Shown piece by piece: positions 38,230-47,973 of a stretch of DNA of 64,000 nt. The notes under the pieces were generated by a model, which worked only from the letters and a program-made list of their open reading frames with translations, had not been told where the DNA came from and did no database searches. Made by a program: the position numbers and the translations under genes. How positions within the stretch are numbered: position 1 is the stretch's first letter; every line of letters begins with the position of its first letter. This stretch comes from Melioribacteraceae bacterium (lineage in GTDB: Bacteria; Bacteroidota; Ignavibacteria; Ignavibacteriales; Melioribacteraceae): NCBI GenBank assembly GCA_016927595.1, contig JAFGMI010000019.1, positions 124,001-188,000 on the forward strand. The letters are read 5' to 3'.

Positions 38230-38973
38230 TTAATTATTTTCAGCTGTTTCTATTAATCCGGATTTAATAACTCCGTTTTCGAAAACAGGTACTAGATCTA
38301 TATTACTTAATTCAGCACAATGATCAATATCTTTTTCAAATCCGTTCTCAATAAGCAGTTTACCGTGTTCACAATTGTATAGCATCTCTTTAATATTCTG
38401 TCCGAACTCCTTATTAAGCACAACGCTGATTTTAGAAGCATCTGTCAATACTATATCAGGATTTAATTTTTCAATTTCATTTATCAGCAAACCCGCACAA
38501 ACTGTATCTTCAATACAAAACATTCCGTTTGATCCGGCGCAAAGTATTTCAACATCCTTTCCCAGGTTAACAAGACGCCGGGCTACACTTGCCAGATTAT
38601 TAAAACAACATGCGATCAGGTTTTCGGAAAACTTTGCTTTCAGAGCGGCTTTCGATCCGTTTGTAGTAAAAAGAATTATTGATTTTCCCCTTACAACATC
38701 TTCATGATACTCTAAAGGAGAATTACCCAGATCAAAACCTTCAACCATTTTAGTATTTCGTTCACCGCATAATAAAGTCTGACCGCCGCGGGCATTCCCG
38801 GAAATTTTCATGGCAAAGTCCACAGAACCGACAGGAATAATTTCACGGGCTCCAGAGTTTAATGCATTTACGATTACTGTGGTCGCCCTGAGAACATCGA
38901 TAAATACGGTTGTTTTACCTGTGAAGTATAATTCGTCAACGTTCTGTGGCGATAACAAAACATGTGTTTTCAT
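38230..38973 (-). CDS. comB: 2-phosphosulfolactate phosphatase
   Basis: A 247-residue ComB-family protein. Recognised by the N-terminal TVFIDVLRATTVIVNALNSGA (about 20-40), CGERNTKMVEGFDLGNSPLEY (about 88-108) and IILFTTNGSKAAL. In methanogens ComB turns 2-phospho-3-sulfolactate into sulfolactate on the way to coenzyme M; bacterial homologues may serve sulfolactate metabolism. No ComA, ComC or other sulfonate gene lies near. It overlaps gcvT by 4 bases. Confidence 0.88.
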   Translation of the reverse strand: MKTHVLLSPQNVDELYFTGKTTVFIDVLRATTVIVNALNSGAREIIPVGSVDFAMKISGNARGGQTLLCGERNTKMVEGFDLGNSPLEYHEDVVRGKSIILFTTNGSKAALKAKFSENLIACCFNNLASVARRLVNLGKDVEILCAGSNGMFCIEDTVCAGLLINEIEKLNPDIVLTDASKISVVLNKEFGQNIKEMLYNCEHGKLLIENGFEKDIDHCAELSNIDLVPVFENGVIKSGLIETAENN

Positions 38974-40058
38974 ATTATTTTTTTTACAAAAGGAAGTTGA
39001 ACAATTTTTGCCGGTATTTCTTTGCCTCTTATTAAAAAGTTAACAGCTCCGCCAACTGAAGCGTAATCAATTTCAACATAGGCGAGTGCAATTGGTTTTT
39101 CCGTTACCGGACTAACCATACCGGAGGTAACGACCCCGATTTTTTTATCTTCTAAAGTAATATCATAACCGTGTCTGGGAAAACATTTTTCATCAGAAGT
39201 AATTGCAACAAGTTTTCTCTTAAGTCCGTTTTCTTTTACTTTTAATAACGAGTTTTTCCCAATGAAATTATCCTTTTTCAATTTTGTAATCCAACCCAGC
39301 CCGGCTTCCAGGGTATTGGTTGTTTGATCAATGTCGTTGCCATATAAACAATAACCCATTTCCAGCCTCAGACTGTCCCGTGCTCCGAGTCCGACAGGCT
39401 TAATTTTGTATTCATGCCCAAATGAAAAAATATCATTCCAAATTTTCTCTGCCTGTTCAACATTTCCTTTAAAATATATTTCATATCCCAATTCACCCGT
39501 ATAACCGGTTCTAGAAATCAGCAATGGTATGTCGTTATAGACAGCTGTCGTAAATGTATAATACTCCAGGCTGCCGGATTCGGGGTATAGTTTTCTTACC
39601 ACCTGATCGGAATAAGGTCCCTGTACTGCGAGTAAAGAATACTCTTCAGTCTCATCAATAATGCTTACGCCAAAGGAATTATTCTGATTCATCCATCTCA
39701 AATCCTTCTCAATATTCGAGGCATTTATTACCAGCATATATTCATTATCGTTAATTTTGTAAACCAACAAATCATCAACAATACCTGCGTCTTCGTAGCA
39801 CATCGCAGAGTACTGCACTTTACCCGGAACTAATTTTGAGGCATCGTTTACCGTGATAAATTGGACAAAATCAAGAGCCTTTTCACCCTTTACTTTAACT
39901 TCTCCCATATGCGAAACATCGAACACACCGACGGAATTCCTAACACATTTATGTTCTTCAATTATTGAAGTATACTGGATAGGCATTTTAAAGCCTGCGA
40001 AATCCACCAGTTTTGCTCCAAGTTTTTCATGAATGTCGTAAAATTTCGTTTGTTTCAT
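38970..40058 (-). CDS. gcvT: Aminomethyltransferase, glycine cleavage T protein
   Basis: A 362-residue protein of normal length that takes the aminomethyl group from GcvH to tetrahydrofolate. The folate-site blocks are visible: YDIHEKLGAKLVDFAGFKMPIQY, GVFDVSHMGEVKV with the conserved Asp, RTGYTGELGYEIYF and GLGARDSLRLEMGYCLYGND. The partner genes gcvH and gcvP are not in the window. It is coupled to comB and starts six bases after the transaldolase gene. Confidence 0.95.
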   Translation of the reverse strand: MKQTKFYDIHEKLGAKLVDFAGFKMPIQYTSIIEEHKCVRNSVGVFDVSHMGEVKVKGEKALDFVQFITVNDASKLVPGKVQYSAMCYEDAGIVDDLLVYKINDNEYMLVINASNIEKDLRWMNQNNSFGVSIIDETEEYSLLAVQGPYSDQVVRKLYPESGSLEYYTFTTAVYNDIPLLISRTGYTGELGYEIYFKGNVEQAEKIWNDIFSFGHEYKIKPVGLGARDSLRLEMGYCLYGNDIDQTTNTLEAGLGWITKLKKDNFIGKNSLLKVKENGLKRKLVAITSDEKCFPRHGYDITLEDKKIGVVTSGMVSPVTEKPIALAYVEIDYASVGGAVNFLIRGKEIPAKIVQLPFVKKII

Positions 40059-40064
40059 AATGAA

Positions 40065-40709
40065 TTATCCGTTCAATTTTTTCCAGTCTTTTAAAAAATT
40101 TTCCAATCCGATATCAGTCAGAGGATGCTTAAACAACTTTTCAATTACAGCATAAGGAATTGTTGCCACGTCAGCTCCAATCATAGCTGCTTCAATTATA
40201 TGCAGCGGGTGTCTGATACTGGCGACAAGTACCTGTGTTGTAAAACCGTAATTTTCATATATGGTAACTATATCTTCAATAAGATCCATACCAACATGAC
40301 TTATATCATCCAGTCTGCCGACAAAAGGACTAATGTAGGTTGCGCCAGCCTTTGCCGCAAGCAATGCCTGTGCAGCTGAAAAGCAAAGCGTAACGTTTGT
40401 TTTAATACCTTTATCAGATAGAGTTTTAACAGCCTTAATACCTTCCCTTATCAAAGGAACTTTTACGACAATATTTTTATGAATTGCTGCCAGTTCTTCA
40501 GCTTCCTTTATAATACCCTCGTATTCTGTCGAAACTACTTCTGCACTTATTGGACCGTCTACTATCCTAATAATTTCGTCTAATAAAGTCTTAAAGTCCT
40601 TGCCTTCTTTAGCCACTAAAGACGGATTAGTTGTTACACCATCCAGAACTCCCAAAGAAGCTGCTTCTTTAATTTCATTAATATTAGCAGTGTCGATAAA
40701 AAACTTCAT
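40065..40709 (-). CDS. Transaldolase / fructose-6-phosphate aldolase family
   Basis: A 214-residue class I aldolase of the short TalC/FSA type. The N-terminus [15 protein letters not shown] and [16 protein letters not shown] are diagnostic, and the Schiff-base lysine is K83 in [19 protein letters not shown] is the sugar-phosphate region. Members act either as transaldolase in the pentose phosphate pathway or as fructose-6-phosphate aldolase; short sequence marks do not settle which. GGAGT precedes the ATG. Confidence 0.92.
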   Translation of the reverse strand: MKFFIDTANINEIKEAASLGVLDGVTTNPSLVAKEGKDFKTLLDEIIRIVDGPISAEVVSTEYEGIIKEAEELAAIHKNIVVKVPLIREGIKAVKTLSDKGIKTNVTLCFSAAQALLAAKAGATYISPFVGRLDDISHVGMDLIEDIVTIYENYGFTTQVLVASIRHPLHIIEAAMIGADVATIPYAVIEKLFKHPLTDIGLENFLKDWKKLNG

Positions 40710-40784
40710 TTGTTACTCCAATCTTTTTACAAATTATTTTTTAAAAATACTAAAAACTGAACTATATATTATGCCGAACATTCG

Positions 40785-42377
40785 CTATTGAGTGAAATTA
40801 TTTGTTATATCATCACCTGAGCGTGTTTCGATAAACTGAAAACTCTGAATCCCGATTTTCTCATCCTCTTCAAGTTTCAATCTGAAAACAAATCTAAATC
40901 TCATCTTTGTAAAGAATGAAATTTTTCCCTTTCTCAGCTCGCTTCCCAACGATGGATGAACCCGCAATGTTAACGGTGCCGATCTCTTATCCTGTTTATA
41001 TCTTTTAAGCCATTCTTCAATTTCATGAATCAGGTTCGATTTTTTGGTAACTAATCCCGTACCATTGCAATAGGGACAAGGCTCATGCATTGACTGAAGT
41101 ATGTTCTCCCTTACACGTTCCCGGGTAATCTGCATCAATCCGAATTCAGTCATCGGCAGCATCGCAATTTTAGCTCTGTCTTTCTTAAATTCTTTCCTGA
41201 GTTCATCATATATCTTTTTACGATTTTTCTCATCTTCGAGATCGATAAAATCAACTACAATTAGTCCGCCAATATCGCGCAGTCTTAATTGCCGTACAAT
41301 TTCCCTCGACGCTTCCAGATCAGTTTTGAGTGAATTCAATTCCTGGTCTTTCTTCGCGGCATATCTTCCGCTGTTAACGTCAATAACAACCATAGCTTCT
41401 GTATGTTCGATGACAATATGACCACCACTAGGCAACGGAACTCTGCGTCCCAGTAAACCTTTAATCTGTTCTTCTATATTAAATTCTTCAAAAATGGGTG
41501 TTGCGCTTTTATAGTATTCAACTCTGTTTGCGTATTCAGGCTGAATAAACTGCACATAATCTCTGATCTCCTTAAACATTTTTTTCGAATCAATAAATAT
41601 CTTCGATACATCAGGTGTAAACAGGTCTCTGATAACACTAACTGTTGTACTGAGATCTTCATGCACCAGTGAAGGCGGACTACTGTTTTTAATTGTATTC
41701 TGAATATCGTTCCATGTGCTTACCAGGAATTTAAGATCCCCCGCTACAGCTTCTTCAAGCTGATCTTTGGCAGCCGTTCTTACAATAAGCCCGCAATTAT
41801 TGGGAATTATTTCACGTGCAATTTTCCGAAGCCGTCTTCTTTCGCGGTAGTCGATCACCTTTTTGGAAATTCCGATTTTATTATCGAACGGCAGAAGTAC
41901 ACAAAATCTGCCTGGAATTGAAATAGATGATGTTACTCTTACACCCTTGCCTTTCACCGGTTCTTTAATTATCTGAACAATAATTTCCTCATTTTTATGA
42001 AGCTTGGGAACGTTTCGTATTTTATCATCGTCTGAATTCTTTCTCCTATCGCCATGTGTCTGCTGGGTATCGGGATCATTTGAATGATCATCATCATCGA
42101 AATCACTCTCGTCATCATCCTCGTCAAAAATTTCCCTCATATCGTCAAGTTTATCACCGATATCGGAAAAATGAAGAAATGCATCATGTTTCTGACCGAT
42201 ATCAATAAAAGCAGCTCTGATACCGGGAAGTACTCTGGCAACTTTGCCCAGGTAAATGTTTCCGACCATTCTTCTTTTTTCAGGATGATCGATGAAAAAA
42301 TCCACCAGCTTGTTTCCCTCGGTTATAGCAACCCTTGTTTGGGAGGAGGTGGAGTTTATTATAATTTCTTTACTCAT
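40785..42377 (-). CDS. rng: Ribonuclease G (RNase E/G family)
   Basis: A 530-residue endoribonuclease for rRNA and mRNA processing. The S1 domain begins MVGNIYLGKVARVLPGIRAAFIDIG (about 36-60). It is broken by an acidic insert of about 45 residues (about 75-125, Asp/Glu-rich) before EEIIVQIIKEP. The catalytic metal Asp residues are in VIDVNSGRY and VVDFIDLED, and the zinc-link CPYCNGTG follows. The RNase E scaffold region is missing. It stands upstream of the fsa gene by 75 bases and downstream of dusB by 19. Confidence 0.93.
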   Translation of the reverse strand: MSKEIIINSTSSQTRVAITEGNKLVDFFIDHPEKRRMVGNIYLGKVARVLPGIRAAFIDIGQKHDAFLHFSDIGDKLDDMREIFDEDDDESDFDDDDHSNDPDTQQTHGDRRKNSDDDKIRNVPKLHKNEEIIVQIIKEPVKGKGVRVTSSISIPGRFCVLLPFDNKIGISKKVIDYRERRRLRKIAREIIPNNCGLIVRTAAKDQLEEAVAGDLKFLVSTWNDIQNTIKNSSPPSLVHEDLSTTVSVIRDLFTPDVSKIFIDSKKMFKEIRDYVQFIQPEYANRVEYYKSATPIFEEFNIEEQIKGLLGRRVPLPSGGHIVIEHTEAMVVIDVNSGRYAAKKDQELNSLKTDLEASREIVRQLRLRDIGGLIVVDFIDLEDEKNRKKIYDELRKEFKKDRAKIAMLPMTEFGLMQITRERVRENILQSMHEPCPYCNGTGLVTKKSNLIHEIEEWLKRYKQDKRSAPLTLRVHPSLGSELRKGKISFFTKMRFRFVFRLKLEEDEKIGIQSFQFIETRSGDDITNNFTQ

Positions 42378-42396
42378 TAAAAACTCTTAAAATTTA

Positions 42397-43458
42397 TTAG
42401 TTTAATTTCGCTTCTTCATTAAACCAGAATTGTACTTTTTCTTTAAATAATTTACGTACACTTTCCGGATCTTTTATTTTGTAAATACCTTCCTGAATCT
42501 TAAAACAATGGTCAGATACTAATTCAATCACCTGTTGTTTGCTTTTACACGCAAATAAATTATCGAGGAGTTCATCCATACCTGAGTGATTTTTAAAATA
42601 CCAGACTATATGTTTTTTAGACTTGTTAACACCGGATTCTTCCCCGTACTCTTCAACAAGCAATCCGACATGTTTAATAACTATCGCCTGTAATTCCTCT
42701 ATTCCCGGATCAGGTTCTACTATATTCTTCTCCATTAACTTATTAAATTGCCTGAAAAGAAACGGATTACCCAAGGCACCTCTGGCTACCATTACTGAAT
42801 CACTTCCGTATTCATGCATCAGATCATACGCATCTCTTGATTGAAAAACCGATCCATTCGCTACAACAGGAATATTCACCTTTTCCTTAACCTTCGAAAT
42901 CCATTCCCATTTCGGATCTTCTGAATACCTGTCAGTTTTTGTTCTGGCATGAATAGTTATGAATGAAGCTCCGTTATCCTGCGCGGCAAGAGCATTGTCG
43001 ATTATATTTATATGTCTTTTATCTTTGCCCAGTCTTAATTTTACTGATACAGGTATATCGCCTGCTTCAGACACCATGGCTTTGACAAGCTTTCCGATCT
43101 CGGCTGAATCATTTAAAAGTGCCGCCCCCATACGAAGATTGGTTACTTTTGAAACCGGGCAGCCGCAGTTGAAGTCAATTACATCGGGTTTGTAATTCTG
43201 TAATTCATTTACAGCTTTTTTGAGGTAGTAAGAGTCGTTGCCCAATAGCTGTACGCCGATAGGTTTTTCTTCTCTTGAAAACACCAGAAGCCTTAGGGTG
43301 TCGAAATTATTATTAACAATTCCTTTAGCACTGACCATCTGTGTAAAGGTGAGACCGGCACCATATTCTTTGCATATTTGTCTGAACGGAGCATCAGTAA
43401 TATCAGCCATCGGTGCAACCAATAATTTATGTCCAAGATCGAGCTTACCTATTTTCAT
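42397..43458 (-). CDS. dusB: tRNA-dihydrouridine synthase
   Basis: A 353-residue FMN-dependent enzyme that reduces uridines in the tRNA D loop. The barrel start LLVAPMADITDAPFRQICKEYGAGLTFT, the catalytic cysteine in DFNCGCPVSKV (about 97-107), ARTKTDRYSEDPKW and SVMVARGALGNPFLF are all present. The C-terminal helical domain with HIVWYF follows. Of the Dus groups it resembles DusB most. It lies downstream of the pnp terminator. Confidence 0.92.
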   Translation of the reverse strand: MKIGKLDLGHKLLVAPMADITDAPFRQICKEYGAGLTFTQMVSAKGIVNNNFDTLRLLVFSREEKPIGVQLLGNDSYYLKKAVNELQNYKPDVIDFNCGCPVSKVTNLRMGAALLNDSAEIGKLVKAMVSEAGDIPVSVKLRLGKDKRHINIIDNALAAQDNGASFITIHARTKTDRYSEDPKWEWISKVKEKVNIPVVANGSVFQSRDAYDLMHEYGSDSVMVARGALGNPFLFRQFNKLMEKNIVEPDPGIEELQAIVIKHVGLLVEEYGEESGVNKSKKHIVWYFKNHSGMDELLDNLFACKSKQQVIELVSDHCFKIQEGIYKIKDPESVRKLFKEKVQFWFNEEAKLN

Positions 43459-43487
43459 TTCTTTTCTTCAGAAACATTTCAGGATTT

Positions 43488-43523
43488 AAAACAAAAAATG
43501 CTGAATAAAAACTATTCAGCATT
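43488..43523 (-). terminator. Rho-independent terminator overlapping the pnp stop codon
   Basis: An 11-bp perfect stem (43497-43507 with 43513-43523) and a 5-base loop, followed on the minus strand by TTTTTTGTTTT. The 5' arm is made from the last pnp codons and the stop codon (43512-43514), so the ribosome would cover it while finishing pnp. It closes the rimP-to-pnp operon. Confidence 0.85.
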
Positions 43524-45632
43524 CTCAGATTTTAATTCCTGCTTTTCAGTTTCTTCCTGCTCTTTCAGTAATGCTTTCCTCGAAAGACTCATTTTGCCAT
43601 TTTCTATCTTTAGAAGTTTCACTCGTACCTCATCGCCTTCCTTAAGCACATCCTTAACGTTATTGACTCTTTTGTTATCGATCTGGGAAATATGAAGCAG
43701 TCCCTGGGTTCCAGGAAGGAATTCAACGAAAGCTCCAAAGTCGGCAATTTTAACTACCTTGCCGTTATAATTTTTACCTACTTCCGGATCAGTTGTAAGC
43801 AGTTTAATATACTCTTTTGCTTTTTTTGCAAGTTCCGAATTTGTACCTGCAATGCTTACGGAACCATCCTCTTCAATATATATTTCAACACTGTATTCTT
43901 TCTGGATACCTTGAATTGTCTTTCCTCCAGAACCGATCAGAGTGCCAATTTTATCAGGGTTAATCTTAGTGAATAGTAATGAGGGTGCAAGCGGAGATAT
44001 AGTCTCACGTGGTGAAGCAAGAACCTCATTCATTTTAGACAGTATATGTATACGACCTTCTTTAGCCTGAGCAAGGGCTTTCTCCATAATCTCATATGAT
44101 ATTCCCTGTATCTTGATATCCATCTGGAAAGCAGTGATGCCATCGCTTGAACCGGCAACCTTAAAGTCCATGTCGCCCAAGTGGTCTTCATTACCAAGAA
44201 TGTCCGATAGAACTGCATAGCTCTCGCCTTCCTTAACAAGACCCATAGCAATTCCTGCAATAGACTTACTGACAGGGACACCACCATCCATTAATGCAAG
44301 AGAGCCGGCACAAACTGTTGCCATTGACGATGAACCATTGGATTCGAGAATATCGGAATTAAGTCTTATGATATATGGAAACACTTCCTCGGCCGGCACC
44401 ATGTTTTTAAGTGCACGCTCTGCAAGGTTGCCATGACCTATTTCGCGTCTGCCTGTCGCACCATAACGACCGGTTTCACCTACGCTGAACGGCGGGAAAT
44501 TATAGTGAAGCAGGAATCGTTTTTTGAACTCATCGTTCAAACCGTCAATAATCTGCTCATCACCCTTTGTGCCGAGAGTTAAAGTTGTAAGACTCTGCGT
44601 TTCACCCCTCGTAAACAATGAGGAAGCATGAGTCCTTGGCAAAATTCCTACTTCAATGGAAATAGGTCTGATTTGTGTCGTATTCCTTCCATCCAGTCTA
44701 ACACCTTTTTCCAGTATCTGTTTTCTCATTAGTTCTTTTTCTATATCGTGCAGAAGTTCTTTAATATTACCTTCCTGTTCGGGATATTTTTCTGCAAGCT
44801 GCTCCAGAACACTTTCCGTCAGTTCACTATTACGATTCGCTCTTTCATCCTTTATAAGAACCGAACCAACAATTTCTTCGAATTTGGAGTAAGCTAAATC
44901 GTTTACATCTTTAACGAGATTTTCGTCAATAACTTTTTCCTCTACCATCATTTTCGGTTTACCGCATTCTTCCCTGAGTTCATGCTGCATTTGCACAATT
45001 TTCTTGATCTCTGTATGCGCAGCTTTAAGAGCTTCGAGCAGATCTTCTTCACTTACTTCACGTGCTTCGCCTTCAACCATCATGATTGATGATTCGGTGC
45101 CCGCAACAACCAGTTCCATATCGCCTTCTTCAATCTCCTTAACCGAGGGATTAATTATAAACTGTCCGTTTACTCTTCCGACTCTCACTTCGCCGATCGG
45201 TTCGAGAAACGGGATATCGGAAATAACGAGTGCTGCAGAAGCTCCCACGGCGCCAATAACATCGGCATCGTATTTCCCGTCATAGGAATAAACAAACGCA
45301 GCGATCTGAGTATCATTATTGTATGATGAAGGAAACAGCGGGCGGATGGGTCTGTCGATCAGCCTTCCACTTAAAATTTCTTTCTCGGTCGGTCTGGTTT
45401 CTCGTTTTATAAAACCTCCGGGAAATTTTCCGGCAGCGAATGACCTTTCCCTGTATTCAACAGATAAAGGGAAATAGTCAATATCATCTCTCGCTCCGGA
45501 CGCTACGGCGGTAACTAACACCATGGTATCACCGTATCTAGCCATAACAGCACCGTTCGATTGTTTCGCAAATCGACCAGTTTCTATGCTTAATTTCTCC
45601 CCGCCGATCTCAATTTCTTTTTTATAAATCAT
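43512..45632 (-). CDS. pnp: Polyribonucleotide nucleotidyltransferase
   Basis: A 706-residue phosphorolytic 3'-5' exoribonuclease. Two RNase PH domains (about 1-220 and 300-540) frame a helical part. The second carries the active-site blocks LPRTHASSLFTRGETQ, GRREIGHGNLAERAL and GNEDHLGDMDFKVAGS. A KH domain (TLIGSGGKTIQGI, about 555-615) and S1 domain (about 620-690) follow. It stands 14 bases after rpsO, the familiar rpsO-pnp pairing. Confidence 0.97.
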   Translation of the reverse strand: MIYKKEIEIGGEKLSIETGRFAKQSNGAVMARYGDTMVLVTAVASGARDDIDYFPLSVEYRERSFAAGKFPGGFIKRETRPTEKEILSGRLIDRPIRPLFPSSYNNDTQIAAFVYSYDGKYDADVIGAVGASAALVISDIPFLEPIGEVRVGRVNGQFIINPSVKEIEEGDMELVVAGTESSIMMVEGEAREVSEEDLLEALKAAHTEIKKIVQMQHELREECGKPKMMVEEKVIDENLVKDVNDLAYSKFEEIVGSVLIKDERANRNSELTESVLEQLAEKYPEQEGNIKELLHDIEKELMRKQILEKGVRLDGRNTTQIRPISIEVGILPRTHASSLFTRGETQSLTTLTLGTKGDEQIIDGLNDEFKKRFLLHYNFPPFSVGETGRYGATGRREIGHGNLAERALKNMVPAEEVFPYIIRLNSDILESNGSSSMATVCAGSLALMDGGVPVSKSIAGIAMGLVKEGESYAVLSDILGNEDHLGDMDFKVAGSSDGITAFQMDIKIQGISYEIMEKALAQAKEGRIHILSKMNEVLASPRETISPLAPSLLFTKINPDKIGTLIGSGGKTIQGIQKEYSVEIYIEEDGSVSIAGTNSELAKKAKEYIKLLTTDPEVGKNYNGKVVKIADFGAFVEFLPGTQGLLHISQIDNKRVNNVKDVLKEGDEVRVKLLKIENGKMSLSRKALLKEQEETEKQELKSENAE

Positions 45633-45646
45633 TATTCACATCCTTT

Positions 45647-45916
45647 TTATTTTCTTAAGTTTAATTCTTTAATTATAGCACGGTATCTTTCTATATCTTT
45701 ACCAGCAATATAGTCTAGCAGTCTTCTTCTTTTACCAACCATCTGCATCAGACCCCTGCGTGAAGCATGGTCTTTTTTGTGCTCGCCGAAATGATCAGTT
45801 AGTTTGTTTATTCTGGTTGTTAATAACGCGATTTGCACTTCAGCTTTTCCGCTGTCTTGGTCATTGTCGCCGTATTTCTTGATTATCTCAAGTTTTTCTT
45901 CTTTTGTTAAGTTCAT
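45647..45916 (-). CDS. rpsO: 30S ribosomal protein S15
   Basis: An 89-residue S15 of standard length that binds the central domain of 16S rRNA. It has the typical [25 protein letters not shown] and [15 protein letters not shown] precedes the ATG. It lies between ribF and pnp. In other bacteria S15 represses its own translation through the leader; the 42-base spacer here is too short to show a clear pseudoknot. Confidence 0.98.
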   Translation of the reverse strand: MNLTKEEKLEIIKKYGDNDQDSGKAEVQIALLTTRINKLTDHFGEHKKDHASRRGLMQMVGKRRRLLDYIAGKDIERYRAIIKELNLRK

Positions 45917-45958
45917 TTTGTAACTCCTGTTATTTTATTATACAATGTAACCCCAGAA

Positions 45959-46903
45959 TTAACCAGGATTAATTAATGCCCCAATAATCTGGATGGCTTT
46001 TCTTTTATCTCTTTTAATCTGATAAATCAATTCCTCTTTGGAACCGAATTTTTTTTCATCTCTCAAACGTTCAATTAAATTTACTTTAATGTTCTCTCCA
46101 TAAACCTCTTTGCTGTAATCAAAAAGATGAACCTCAATTACCAATTCACCGTCACTTTCAAATGTAGGTCTGTATCCAATATTCATTATACCGTAAATCA
46201 GTTCATCCATCAGAAAACATTCCACAGCATATACGCCATTCTGGGGTAGCAGCTTATTGTCGCTGTTAATTTTTATATTTGCTGTAGGAAAACCCAGAAT
46301 CCTTCCGCGTGTAGCGCCAGCAACAATTATCCCACTGAAAGAATATCTTCTTCCAAGCATAGCATGTGCTTCTTCAAGATGTCCGCTTTCAAGAAACTTT
46401 CTGATTCTGGTGCTGCTCACAAGCTCGTTATTCACCAAAGCCGGCTCAACCGGTTCAACATTAAAATTATACCTTTCACCAAGTTTTTTTAATGTTGATT
46501 CATCACCGTCTCTTGATTTTCCGAACTTATGATCATGCCCGATAATAAATTCAGAAATACCTGTACCGTCTACCAGATAATTTTTAATGAATTCGACAGA
46601 AGACAATTCAGAAAATTTCTTAGTGAATTCCAGAATGAGTAAAAACTCAATTTCAAATTTTGAAAGAACTTCAACTTTTTCATCAGTAGTTGTTAACAAA
46701 CCTACCCGGTAATCAGACGAAACTACTGTTCGTGGATGCGGATCAAAAGTAACAACAACTGATCTGTAATTATTTTGCCTTGCACTGGTAATCAGTCTTT
46801 GAATGATGGATTGATGACCCAGGTGCAGCCCATCAAAGGTTCCAACCGTCAGAACAGTGTTTTTATTATTTTTTATTTCCGATAAACTTTTTAGTATTTG
46901 CAT
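45959..46903 (-). CDS. ribF: Bifunctional riboflavin kinase / FAD synthetase
   Basis: A 314-residue enzyme that phosphorylates riboflavin to FMN and adenylates it to FAD. The N-terminal nucleotidyltransferase domain has GTFDGLHLGHQSII and SSTRIRKFLESGHLEEA. The C-terminal kinase domain starts GIIVAGATRGRILGFPTANI (about 190-210) and holds NIGYRPTF. ATG 46903 overlaps the truB stop (TGATG); TTG 46906 would add one residue. Its place next to truB is conserved in many bacteria. Confidence 0.95.
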   Translation of the reverse strand: MQILKSLSEIKNNKNTVLTVGTFDGLHLGHQSIIQRLITSARQNNYRSVVVTFDPHPRTVVSSDYRVGLLTTTDEKVEVLSKFEIEFLLILEFTKKFSELSSVEFIKNYLVDGTGISEFIIGHDHKFGKSRDGDESTLKKLGERYNFNVEPVEPALVNNELVSSTRIRKFLESGHLEEAHAMLGRRYSFSGIIVAGATRGRILGFPTANIKINSDNKLLPQNGVYAVECFLMDELIYGIMNIGYRPTFESDGELVIEVHLFDYSKEVYGENIKVNLIERLRDEKKFGSKEELIYQIKRDKRKAIQIIGALINPG

Positions 46904-47634
46904 CAAACAGTATGACCGGTAATATTAAATTCGTTTTTATTTCGTTCAAAAAGACCGGAGAATTGATCGAGCGTTAATGATTCATCAACAGAATATTCAC
47001 CAATCCTTTCTCTTCTCAAAGAACTCAAATAAGCCCCGCAGCCGAGTTGATCTCCGAAATCATTTGCAAGTACTCTAACATAAGTTCCTTTCGAGCAGGT
47101 AATTGTAAAGGTAATGTCCGGCATGTTAATTTTGGTTATATCAAACCTGCTTATATTTACCTGCCTGGGATTTCTGTCAACAACCAGACCTTTCCTTGCG
47201 TATTTATACAGTGACTTACCTTTATGCTTAATTGCGGAATACATCGGCGGAATTTGTTCAATATTACCGATAAATTTTTCAACTGTATCGTTTACAATTT
47301 GTTCTGTTATATAATTGTAATCTTTTTCTTCAATTACCGCGGTTTCACTATCCATAGATTCTGTTCTTTTACCTAAAGTAATAGTACCGCTGTATACTTT
47401 ATCCATATCCTGGTATTTATAGATCTCTTTGGTTTTTTTACCGAGGCAGATGATAAGCAGACCGGTTGCATTCGGATCCAATGTGCCGGCATGACCAACT
47501 TTTTTAATTCTGGTCAACTTTCTAATCCGGTTAACAATAAAAAAAGAACTCACACCAAAATTCTTGTCAATCAGAATTTCAAATCCTTCGCTGTACGCAG
47601 CCGGATCAATTTTGTTCGTCTGTTTTGTTATCAT
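46903..47634 (-). CDS. truB: tRNA pseudouridine-55 synthase
   Basis: A 243-residue TruB that makes pseudouridine 55 in the T loop of tRNA. The catalytic aspartate is D53 in GHAGTLDPNATGLL. YSGTITLGKRTESMD, PPMYSAIKHKGKSLYKYAR and CSKGTYVRVLANDFG are the other family blocks. It lacks the PUA-like C-terminal tail of longer forms. The start overlaps the end of rbfA by 29 bases. Confidence 0.95.
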   Translation of the reverse strand: MITKQTNKIDPAAYSEGFEILIDKNFGVSSFFIVNRIRKLTRIKKVGHAGTLDPNATGLLIICLGKKTKEIYKYQDMDKVYSGTITLGKRTESMDSETAVIEEKDYNYITEQIVNDTVEKFIGNIEQIPPMYSAIKHKGKSLYKYARKGLVVDRNPRQVNISRFDITKINMPDITFTITCSKGTYVRVLANDFGDQLGCGAYLSSLRRERIGEYSVDESLTLDQFSGLFERNKNEFNITGHTV

Positions 47635-47971
47635 CTTTATGGATTTCTTTAAAGATGTTTTCTATTTTTTCTACGTAATCGAGTGTATCATCAAGATAAA
47701 AATTCAATTCGGGAATTCTTCTCATATTTCTTACACGTTGTGCCAGCTGTCCTCTTATCAGAGATTTTATTTCATTCAATTTTTCCAGAATATGCTCTCT
47801 TAGACCTTTGTCGAAAACAGAAACATATACCTTGGCAATTTTAACATCGGGACTTACTTTCACCGATGTAATTGTGATCAAACCTAATGACGGATCCTGC
47901 AGCTTATGCAGAAAAATGAGGCTTAATTCCTCCTTTAAAAGAGCATTTATTTTTTTAAGTCTTACAGACAT
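47606..47971 (-). CDS. rbfA: Ribosome-binding factor A
   Basis: A 121-residue KH-like protein that helps mature the 16S 5' end and is needed for growth in the cold. Typical are INALLKEELSLIFLHKLQDP, ITSVKVSPDVKIAKVYVSV and the final RRIPELNFYLDDTLDYVEKI. It starts 2 bases after infB, as is common in this operon. Confidence 0.93.
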   Translation of the reverse strand: MSVRLKKINALLKEELSLIFLHKLQDPSLGLITITSVKVSPDVKIAKVYVSVFDKGLREHILEKLNEIKSLIRGQLAQRVRNMRRIPELNFYLDDTLDYVEKIENIFKEIHKDDNKTDEQN

Positions 47972-47973
47972 TT

